64,000 nucleotides of DNA from Lepus europaeus (Eukaryota; Chordata; Mammalia; Lagomorpha; Leporidae): positions 12,228,266 through 12,292,265 of the forward strand of contig NC_084837.1 of assembly GCF_033115175.1 (NCBI RefSeq), read 5' to 3'. Below are positions 11,640 through 20,130 of the stretch, one piece after another. Numbering within the stretch: position 1 is the first letter of the stretch; each line of letters starts with the position of its first letter. The position numbers and the translations under genes are program-made. The notes under the pieces were generated by a model. That model searched no databases, was not told where the DNA came from, and saw nothing but the letters and a program-made list of their open reading frames with translations.

Positions 11640-12899
11640 ATTTCATGACGCAGGCTTCCCTGAGTTGCCAGGTCAGCCCTGGCTGCCTGCTCGTGTTTGT
11701 CTGGGAGGGACTGAGAGGGTTAAAGTTCTGCGCATATGAGTGGCAGCATAACCATGACCATGGCCTTCCCTGCTGGGTGGCTGGCTGGACAAATGCACAT
11801 GTTCCCCCTTGGCCTGGGATTCCATTAATGTGGGACCTCCGCCCTTAACAGTCCCAGGACACCACCCTGTAGCTTCTTCAGATAACATCCAGCCTTTTGT
11901 TAGGGTGGGGACGTGGGCTCCCCAAGCAGACTGTAGCCAGCCCTCTGACCTCAGCACTGTGTCACTCCCACATGCAGAGGCTCCCAGGGCTACCCGTTCA
12001 TGAACCTTCTAGCGGACTAACTCATTTTCTCAACTCGGCTACACATCTCAGGTTCATAAAGTATTGCTGGGAACTTCCTCACGCTCTCCCCGTACTTGCA
12101 GATGCTGGGCTCTGCAAATACTGCTCTGGAGGATCCAGGGGGAAGTTAAATGAACATCTAGTATCCCTTCGATCACCTTCACCCAGAAATCACAGCTCCT
12201 GTCTCTTCATTCCCCACACACATCCTGGCCCAACTGTTCTTGCCTGCTTTCCCTACTCTTTAATTCCATTTCCTCCATCTGAAATAAGATACTACTCGTA
12301 CCCCAATATACACGAGTCACCTCTGGTAAATTTCGCCTAAGTGAGAAACATATACACCCACAGCCATGGTGAGATCTTCTCTGGGCAAGAGAACTCGAGA
12401 AGATACCTCCTTGTGGGTTTGGGACACAGGTTGATGGCCTGATGCCCCAGTCAGCGAATTCCATGAGAATCATCAATAATCAATGAGAGTGGATTATTGG
12501 GAAAACAGCAAAGAGGCTGTGTTTTGTATCTAAGAGTGCCACGCAGTGCCACGCCGCACAGCCGAAACCATCTGGGAGGCCACACTCATGGAGAACCTTT
12601 GCATGGGGCGTGGCAATGGGGAGACCCCCGCCCCAGCGCGTCTGCTTTAATCTGGCCCTACCAGCCTGAACAATGCACTCTCTTGGGAGACCTGCTCTCG
12701 CGTGTGCCGGCTGCAGCAGGCAGGAGGGGATGAGGGGCAGTAACAGCACAGGGCAGCGACCCGGTGCGGCCGTAGGGAATTTGAGGGTTCCGGTCCCAGA
12801 TCGCCAAGGCGCAAAGAAGTCGGCGCAAGTTCACAGTTCACAGCACCGTGCATCCCTGAATGGCTGCCTTCCTCCTCGGTTACCTGGAGAGCTTAGTCT
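11640..12899. other. Proximal 5' flank, non-coding
   Basis: Free of recognisable SINEs and LINEs. Composition shifts gradually from mixed to GC-rich toward the CpG island. Small unrelated ORFs only. Candidate proximal regulatory DNA by position. Confidence 0.4.
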
Positions 12900-14037
12900 T
12901 TCCTACTCGGGACCCTAATTAACTCGGAGGGACTCGACCGTCGCTTTGGGGACAGGACGAGTGCGCCCCTGCCCACTGCCTCGCAGGGCCCCGTCCCCCA
13001 GGGCTCCAGGAAGGACTCGCCGAGAGCGCCACACGCGCAACGAGCCCGGGCCGCTCCGGAGCGCATGGGCAGGCAGGCACGAGCGGCTCCGAGGCGGTGG
13101 GCACCGGGTTCTCTCCGGTGAAGGCGAGCGGGGGGCGCCGGCGAGCGTCAGGGGCGAGTCGGCCCGGCCCTGCCCAGCCCGGGAGGCCGCGGGCGGGGCG
13201 CTGCCCGGCGAGGCCCAGACAGTGGGCGGGTGCGGCGCGGCGCGGCGGGCGGGGTCCTCGCAGCTGGTGGAGTCTGAAGCCGCCCCGACCGCGGCGGGAA
13301 GGGGCAGCCAGGGAAGTTGGCAGCGGGCCGGGGGCGGGGAGGAGGGGGCTCCGCGGTCCCCGCCGCCCCGGCACGCCGTCCACTCCCGCAAGCCGGGGCT
13401 CAGCTGGGAGAGGGCGTGGAGGGGCGAGCGCAGTTCGCGCCGCTGCCTGAGGCGAGCCGCCCCCTCGCCGGCGGGGCTGGACAGAGACAAAAGGGCGCCC
13501 TCCGGAGCGCTCGCCAGCCGCGCGGGGCTCCACCGAGGCTGTCGACGCACAAAAGCTCAGGCTGGGACGCGCCCGCCGGAGTCCCCGAGCCGGGGAGCGG
13601 CCCCGAGCGGGTGCACCCAGCCCGCCGCCCTGGGACGTCGTGCGTCAGCGCGCCCCGAGCCGGCTCGCCGCCGCCCCCCCTCCAACGAGGGGGCACGCCC
13701 ACTGGGGCGCGCAGGCCCCGCGGCGGGGGACGCCCCTCCGGCGGCCCGGATTGGTCGGGCCGATTGCGCACGGGCCAATGGCACTCGCGCCTGTCCCCCG
13801 GCCACGCCCCTTCCCAGGGGCGGGCGCGCGACCGCTCCGTGCGGCCGGTGCGCGCTCCGGGATCCCCGCCCCCTCCGCGCGCTGCTCCCCGCGGCCGCCG
13901 CCGCCCGTAACCTGCGCCGCCAGGATGTGGCTGGGGGCTGACGTCGGGTCCAGATGTGGCCCCGGCCCCGCCCACCCTCGGGGCCGGGCCGCCCACACCG
14001 AGCCGCGGCGCGCACGGCGGCTGTCCCGCCTGCCACA

Positions 14038-14067
14038 ATGCGCGGCGAGGCTGCGGCCGCGGCTTGA
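14038..14067 (+). promoter_or_regulatory. Candidate short upstream ORF (9 codons)
   Basis: An ATG at 14038 opens a 9-residue frame that is mostly alanine and ends at the TGA at 14065-14067, inside a CRE-like TGACGTC. It lies about 270 nt before the KLF13 ATG. It matters only if transcription starts upstream of it, which is not shown. Confidence 0.35.
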
Positions 14068-14138
14068 CGTCGCCGCTCGGCATCCTTAGCACAGGCCGCC
14101 CCCGAGGCCGCGCGGAGCTCCCTGGCCCGCGCCCCCCC

Positions 14139-14306
14139 ATGCGCTCTCGCCTCGGTGGCCGGCCGGGCGGACGCGGAGCCGCGCGGGTGACGGCAGACAG
14201 AGGCGGCTGCGCGCCCAGCCTAGCCCAGCCCAGCCGAGGAGAGGGCGCGCCGCGCCCCCGCCCCCCGCCCGCTCTCCGGAGGCCGTGGGTGCGGATGCGC
14301 GGCTGA
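14139..14306 (+). promoter_or_regulatory. Candidate upstream ORF with internal minimal uORF (14295-14306)
   Basis: The ATG at 14139 opens a 55-codon frame ending at TGA 14304-14306, 33 nt before the KLF13 ATG. An in-frame ATG at 14295 makes a minimal Met-Arg-Gly-stop uORF. Both ATGs have weak context (C at -3), so leaky scanning to the strong KLF13 start is expected. The peptide is arginine/proline-rich and not recognisable. A role in tuning KLF13 translation is inference. Confidence 0.45.
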
Positions 14307-14339
14307 CGACTCGCAGCGACCAGCACTGGAGCCCGCAGC

Positions 14340-14886
14340 ATGGCAGCCGCCGCCTATGTGGACCACTTCGCCGCCGAGTGCCTCGTGTCCATGTCCAGCC
14401 GCGCGGTCGTGCACGGGCCGCGGGAGGCGCCGGAGCCCCGGCCCGAGGGTGCGGCCGCCGCCGCCGCCGCCGCCGCCCCCGCGCTGCCCCGCGCCGACGA
14501 GCGCCGCGACGGCAAGGACAGCGCCTCGCTGTTCGTGGTGGCGCGGATCCTAGCGGACCTCAACCAGCAGGCGCCGGCACCCGCCGCGGCGGAGCGCAGA
14601 GAGGGGGCCGCGGCCCGCAAGGCGAGGACCCCGTGCCGCCTGCCGCCCGCCTCTCCCGGCGGCGAGGGCGCCGCGGCCGCGCCCCCCAGCCCCGCGTGGA
14701 GCGAGCCCGAGCGGGAGCCGGCGCCCGCGGGGAGCGGCGAGCCCGGCCTCAGACAAAGGGGCCGGCGGGGCCGCAGCCGCGCCGACCTCGAGTCCCCGCA
14801 GAGGAAGCACAAGTGCCACTACGCGGGCTGCGAGAAAGTTTACGGGAAGTCCTCGCACCTCAAGGCGCACCTGAGAACTCACACAG
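14340..14886 (+). CDS. KLF13: KLF13 coding exon 1 (N-terminus to zinc finger 1)
   Basis: KLF13 is a nuclear C2H2 zinc-finger transcription factor that binds GC-rich and CACCC elements. It is known as an activator of CCL5/RANTES in T cells and as a repressor through Sin3A-HDAC. Exon 1 encodes residues 1-182 plus the first base of codon 183. The first 25 residues (YVDHFAAECLVSMSSRAV) match the Sin3-interaction type N-terminus shared with KLF9 and KLF16. Next come nine alanines (38-46), the block DGKDSASLFVVARILADLNQ, a proline/alanine-rich stretch, a basic RGRRGRSR patch before residue 148 (probable nuclear localisation signal), and zinc finger 1 with C159, C164, H177 and H181. The start has A at -3 and G at +4, a strong Kozak context. 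The donor is CAG|GTCAGT. The protein is about 10 residues shorter than human KLF13 as I recall it, through losses in the Pro-rich middle. KLF9 and KLF16 are excluded by the near-identity to KLF13. Confidence 0.97.
14451..14477 (+). repeat. GCC trinucleotide run encoding poly-alanine (residues 38-46)
   Basis: Nine consecutive alanine codons, one GCG followed by eight GCC, form an almost pure triplet repeat inside KLF13 exon 1. Pure runs of this kind change length by slippage or unequal exchange. In the human protein as I remember it, this segment is shorter and interrupted by Val and Thr. Confidence 0.9.
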
Positions 14887-15560
14887 GTCAGTGGGCGGCC
14901 CGGGCCCCCCGAGCGCGCGGGCCGGGGGCCACGCCCCCCGGGGCGGCCAGGGCCGCGCCCCGAGCTCGCGCGGCGCGAGGCGGCTCCGGGCCCTCGGAGC
15001 CGGCGCCCGCCCGGCGACCGCGCCCCCGCCGGGCACGCCCCCTCCCCGGGCGCGCTGGGGCGGGGCCGCGGGGGCGGATGGCGTCATCCGGGCCGGAGCG
15101 GGGACCCCGCCCAGGCCGGGGGGCGGTGCGGGCAGGTGCGCGCGCGCCGCTCGCGGCGGGGGCGGCCCGGGCGCGGGGCTGGGGGCTCGCAGCGGGTGTC
15201 CGGCCGGCCGGGCGCGCTCTCGGGGTTGGCGGGGAGGTGCGCGCCGGGCGAAGTTCACTCCGGGACAGGGCTCTCTCCGGCCACTCGGCACATTTTTCGC
15301 TCTCCTCTTCCTGTAATTTTTCCAGCGCTCTAAGGTTTAATTTGTCGTAACCGGAGCCGGCGGCCGCGCTAGCCGACGCGGGGGGCGGTCCCGGGTCCCC
15401 GCTGCCCGCCCGCGGTTCTTTGTGGGCGCCCCCGCCCATCCGGCCGGCGGGGCCGCGCCCGGCCCGAGGGGCTGCGGGGCGGGCGGCCCCCGCTCTCACC
15501 TGCCCGAGGCCGGATGCGGGTAGGCAGCACCTGCGCGAGGGTGGCCCCGCGACGGCACGT

Positions 15561-15720
15561 CCCGTCGCCGACCCGGTGGTTTGTAGTTGATTAATCCCTG
15601 GGTGTGTTTTTCCTATTTTCTTTGATTTTAACGCAAAAATGCAAACGTTGGACGGATGGCAACTACCCATCCCGGTTCTGGTTTACATAATTAACGCGGT
15701 TCCCTAGAGCTCACGTGCGA
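15561..15720. promoter_or_regulatory. AT-rich block at CpG-island edge in intron 1
   Basis: Immediately after the CpG island the sequence switches to TTGATTAATCCC, TTTGATTTTAACG, ATGCAAACG and CATAATTAACG: TAAT, TCF-like and octamer-like motifs in 160 bp. Its position and density of motifs suggest an intronic control element. This is inference only. Confidence 0.3.
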
Positions 15721-18199
15721 TCCTTGGCGACACTTAAGTTCTCCATCTCCCTGGCAGGTACAACACTTGGCTCTTCATGCCGTGACTTTGTTTTCGAGGG
15801 CTGTGCCTTTTCCTCCGTGAAATAGTGCACAGCCCGATCGAAACGGGTAAAGTGCACCTTCCAAACCCTAGAAGAGAGGGCCCCTTGCTCCCCGCACATT
15901 GGGAGCCCAGCAGGCCGGGCTCTGCAGGTGCGGAGCCCCCAGCCACGTGGCAGGTGCGGAGGTTGAGGGGGGACGCGGGTCAGAGTTATCGCAGTGTGGG
16001 CCCAGTTGCGGGTGGGATTAGGTTTAGGGTTCAGCTGGGGTGAGCGGCGGCGAGGGTGGGTGCGGCTGTGGGGGAGGGGCGGCCTGTTCGGAACCTGGAG
16101 GACCCGGGAGGGGCTGAGCTTGGGGAGTGGCTGGGCGGCGAGGTCCGCCTGTGGCCGGCGAGGCTCGAAGTGGGCGGGGACGCCGCTGCAGGCCGCCCTC
16201 CGGCCGGACCGAAGTATCGGCCCCGAGAACCGCCGTGGGCGGGGCCTCGGCCGGGGGACATCTTTCTGGTCGGCTGGCGCTCTCCTTCACTCTCAGTCGG
16301 CCCATGGGTTGGAGAAAGAGCCCGGGGCGGCGGAGACCGCAGCCTCCCTCGTGGGGTGAGGGCCCTGCCCTCGGAGCTCCTAGGAGCCCAAGACAGGCTG
16401 CGGCGGGTGGAACCGGGCCCCTGGGTGCTTGCGGAGAGCCTCTGGGCCGTCTGAGACGTGCAGGGACCTGAAGCTGGGGGCTCTGGGCGAGGAGTGGCTG
16501 GCGGGGCAGAATGCAGTCTCCCAGGCCCCAGGTGCCAGCCTATACAGCGAGTAGCCTGCAGCTTGGATCCGCGGCTTAGCTGGTGCCCTAGGTGAATCCG
16601 GCTGTGAGAGTCGCACATCCCAAGAAGCCACCTCTGGCCCGAGTCTGGTTCAGCCCTGATTCAGGGCACTTTGGGAAGCCCTATTCCTGCCCTTGCTCAG
16701 GTACGCAGAGTATAAGTGACTGGTGTTGGTAGGGAGAGCAGGGGCACCCACGGGAGGAGGAAGCTGCCAGGCTGGCCCCTGAGGCCAGGCTCCCGAGGCT
16801 CCGTGGCTGTCAGGTCTTAGGTCTGCAGATGGGGGATCCCCCTCCCCCACCAGGCACCATTGTGATTTCTTTGCAGGGGGTGAATACCAAAGCCACCTTA
16901 GCAGGGAAGGTGGCTGGCAGGTCTGTGCTGTTTAGCTCTGTGACCAGGGAGGGGGGGTCCCCACATCCTGCAGCTTGGTGGTCTCCACCCAGACCACCTG
17001 GACAGTCTGGAGGAAATGAGGTCACGCGTGTGTGCATACGTGCTGCTGAAGCGAGCACGAGGTCATGTTAAGTGAAAACCCTTTGGGAAGTACACGGTTC
17101 AGCCTTGCTTCTGGGGACACCTGGCGTCTTTCTGCCCCAGCTCTGTTCTCCCCCTCCCCCACCACACCCCAACAGCTGCTTACCAAGAGCTGTCTGCTGG
17201 TTGGCTGTGTGGCCCTGGGTTCTGTGATCTCTCTTAGTAGTTACTTGGTGGATAGGTTACCTCTCATGTAGCAGTAATTGTTGATGTAACAAGGGAGTGG
17301 CAAGACAAACCAAAGAAGCAGGCATGTTTGCCGCGCAGGCCACGTGGTTCCTCAGACCTGGGGAGGTTGCTGAGACTAGCTTTGGGGAGTAGGAAGACCA
17401 GGGGCTTTGCTGTGGGAATTCCAGGACTTGCAGAAGGCCAGGTCCGACGGCCAAGTCCCGAATCTGAGGATCCCAGGTGGTTGTCGCCGGCCTGGCAGAA
17501 TGGCCACTCCGTCTTCCTTGGCAGAGTACCTGTTCCCACCAAGCATTGTTTTCCGGTGCTGAGAGCCCTCCTAGTTGGGCCAGGGGAGGGGGGAGTGGTA
17601 GGAAGATGGGTGCCCTGCTGTGCTAGCCCTGCCCCCCCAGACCTTGAGTTGTGCTTGTACCCCCATACCCCCATGAGGTGGGGGTGGAGGGAAAGTGAGA
17701 TCAGATCCCATTCTCTCAGCCGCTTCCTGGGGCAGTTGGGGCTTCTTGGGGCAGTTTGGGTGGGCTCGGCATAGCCCTTGGCCTCCTGGGGCAGGGATCT
17801 GGTCCTGGGCGAGATGGTTGTTAAGGAGTCCTCCCGCAGCACGCTGGCCTTAGAGCAGACTCCTCACAGGTGCTCCTTGTCCCTTGGAAAGGCAGCCGGT
17901 CAGTGGTCAGCGCAGAGGGTGACTGGGTGGGATCTCCTTTCCCAGGGCAAAGCCCTGCTGGAAACTGGCTAGTGCTTTGTCCAAGGACACGCCCAGGCCA
18001 GTGGCTCTCGCCCCTGCACCCCCACAGTCCCGGGTTGCCTGTAGGCCCCGTTGTGAAACTGAACAATGCAGAAGTGTGTGGCGGCAACTTGCCTGCCAGG
18101 CTTCCACCCCAGCTAACCAGGGGACGCCATATGCTGGCCTGCCTCTGTCTCCAGACCTTGGGGATGGGTTTTGGTGGATGTGTGCACGTGCAGCCTCAT
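15721..18199. other. Intron 1 start, single-copy-looking DNA
   Basis: About 2.5 kb of GC-moderate DNA without recognisable SINE or LINE. Long chance ORFs occur (for example minus 16031-16618, plus 17328-17774) without any recognisable domain. Lack of repeats around the promoter suggests regulatory constraint. Confidence 0.4.
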
Positions 18200-18602
18200 A
18201 GATACTTAAAAACACCTGGATAGGATGGTAGCAGGCATATTCCCAACAGGCTTTTGTTGGGTGTCTTCATTTTTGTCCACGGCTGCAGGGCTGTTCCCAG
18301 GTGTGGCTATGGCTGTACTCATTCACCTCTCACCTCTTCACTTGTTGGAAGGACAGCTGTGTGGCTGCATTTTTAGTTCTTGGCTGTTACGTGCTGAGCA
18401 GCAATAGGCTCTGGGGTGGGTGTGTGTGTGTGTGGGGGGGGTGGCACAGAGGAGCTGGTACTAATTTCAGTAGAGTTTCCTCTGCAATTTTTTGCCAACT
18501 CTTCCCTGAGACTGCACTTTCTCCACTTTTTTTAAAGTGTCTTCGGGGCTAGAGCAGTGAGCTCCCTCCCTACTCTGCCATCTTGGAATCTCCTCCACTC
18601 AT
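18200..18602 (-). mobile_element. L1 LINE 5'-end fragment (antisense to KLF13)
   Basis: Read on the minus strand from about 18597 the sequence begins GGAGGAGATTCCAAGATGGC followed by AGAGTAGG and GAGCTC. This is strikingly like the first bases of mammalian L1 5' UTRs, including the CAAGATGGC YY1-binding core near the start. The fragment runs to lower coordinates into GC-moderate 5'-UTR-like DNA, with a GT/G-rich stretch at 18418-18441. The far boundary is approximate. Confidence 0.55.
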
Positions 18603-18611
18603 ACTTCTGTA

Positions 18612-18665
18612 AAGAAACTTTTTTTTTTTTTTTAAATTTATTTGACAGGTAGAGTCTTAGACAGT
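18612..18665 (-). mobile_element. Short SINE tail remnant
   Basis: A T run followed by TTTATTTGACAGGTAGAGTC and TTAGACAGT resembles the first bases of an antisense CSINE2. It is heavily truncated. Confidence 0.45.
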
Positions 18666-19311
18666 AGGTTTAGACCTAGCAGTGTCACTGGTAGTGTGGA
18701 TGAATGTTGGTTAATTCTGACCTGAAGATATTGTGTTGATTTAAAGGGCACAGTGTCTGGTTGGGTTTTTTGGTATTATGTTTTTAAAGGAAATGGCCTA
18801 CAGCTTTGAATCTACCATGTGCTGGGGAAGAGACCTGCTATGCCACTGCACTGCCTTTTGAAAAAGTTATACCTCTCCCAGTTCTTTGGCTCTTAGGAGA
18901 GTATTGGAATCAGGATCCCTATTGAAAACATTTAAACATCAACAAAACCACCCGCGCCTTCAGGCTTGCTCCGAAGGCCTGCCAAGGCCTGGCCGTTGTT
19001 CTTTTTTTCCAGAGTCTGGGAGCACGTGGTGGGCGCTGCAGCTGTTAGCTGTGGTATCTGGGCACATGGACGCTGGTGTGGGGCCATCCCACCCCACCCT
19101 CTCTGGCTGACAAGAATGGAGGCTGTCCTGCCTGAGTGAGCTGATAGGACCACAGCTTGCTTAACCAGAGGCCCTGGGTCTTCGAACACAACCCTGGGCT
19201 GGGCCCATGCCTTCAGAGCAGGGGCCGTAAGGTTGTAGCATCAGAATGGTCTTGTGACAGCCAGTGGTGCCTTTCAGTATGTTTCTTTTTTTTTTTTAGA
19301 ACATTTTTTTA
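18666..19311. other. Intron 1, non-coding
   Basis: No recognisable gene or named repeat. Confidence 0.35.
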
Positions 19312-19636
19312 GAAAAAGGTTTATTTATTTACTTGAAAGCATGACAGAGTGAGAGAAGGAGAGGGAGAGGGAGAGGGAGAGAGAGAGAGGTCTTCTATGC
19401 TGGTTCACTCCCAAGTGGTCATATAACAGCCAGGGCTGAGTCAGGTCGAAGCCAGGAGCCAGTCATCTGGGTCTCCCATGTGGATGGCAGGGACCCAAAC
19501 ACTTGGGCATCTTCTGCTGCTTTTCCCAGGCCATTAGCAGGGAGCTGGATTAGAAGTGGAACGTCGAGGACAGGAACTGGTGCCCTATGGGATGCTGGTG
19601 TCACAGTCAGTAGCTTTACTCCCTGTATCACAGTGC
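19312..19636 (-). mobile_element. C-repeat SINE (antisense)
   Basis: GGTTTATTTATTTACTTGAA tail complement, GAGAGGGAGAGGGAGA tract, antisense body, and head ending CACAGTGCCAACACCC. Confidence 0.88.
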
Positions 19637-19821
19637 CAACACCCTTTTGGTCCTGTTTGCTCTCACCATATACACAGTGTAATCTGGTTGGTTGATTGGT
19701 TCCTAGATATGGCAGATTAAAAGTAGGATGGTGAAGCTAAAGGCAGAAATGGAAACAAAGCAGCAAGTTACTAATATCCGTGCCTGTGTATGCATGTGCG
19801 TGTTAGATATGACTGAAGAGG

Positions 19822-20130
19822 AGCTGGCATTGTGGCATAGCGGATAAAGCCACCGCCTGCAGTGCCCCCGTATGGATGCCGGTTTGAGTCCTGGCTGCTC
19901 CACTTCCAGTCTAGCTCTCTGCTAAAGGCCTGCGGAAAGCAGCGGAAGGTGGCCCAAGTTCTTGGGCTCCTGCCACTCACGTGAGAGACCTGAAGGAGAT
20001 CCTGGTTCTGCCTGGCCATTGTGGGCATTTGGGGAGTGAACCAGCAGATGGAAGATCTCTGTCTCTGTCTCTCCCTCTCTGTTTGTGACTCTACCTTTTA
20101 AATAAATAAAATGAATAAAAAAAATTAAAA
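19822..20130 (+). mobile_element. C-repeat SINE (sense)
   Basis: Head GAGCTGGCATTGTGGCATAG, B box GTTTGAGTCC, body, CT tract, and AAATAAATAAAATGAATA tail. It faces the previous SINE tail-outward about 190 bp away. Confidence 0.9.

Larger units (their letters stand above)
12900..15560 (+). promoter_or_regulatory. KLF13: KLF13 CpG-island promoter, 5' UTR and exon 1 region
   Basis: This 2.6-kb block is very rich in G, C and intact CpG, unlike the AT-balanced DNA on either side, and it surrounds the KLF13 start codon. I see no convincing TATA box near the start codon. Visible elements include many GC boxes (GGGCGG/CCGCCC), an inverted CCAAT (ATTGG, 13750-13754) facing a direct CCAAT (13775-13779), and CRE-like TGACGTC at 13939-13945 and 14065-14071, with further TGACG cores at 14188 and 14304. 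This is the usual TATA-less housekeeping architecture, with dispersed starts expected somewhere in about 13.6-14.25 kb. The exact transcription start cannot be read from sequence. Several long ORFs on both strands here are by-products of GC richness, not genes. Confidence 0.85.

Noticed and set aside
12946-14341. Long overlapping ORFs on both strands (331, 313, 211 and 204 codons) in the CpG island
   Set aside because: Stop codons are rare in such GC-rich DNA, the frames overlap in all directions, and the products are low-complexity Ala/Arg/Gly/Pro without any domain.
14285-15316. 343-codon frame overlapping KLF13 exon 1
   Set aside because: It starts with a non-ATG codon, runs out of frame over the exon and into the intron, and encodes Arg/Gly/Pro-rich sequence. 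It is a shadow of the CpG island.
16018-16031. Telomere-like TTAGGTTTAGGGTT
   Set aside because: Only two imperfect units; too short to be an interstitial telomere.
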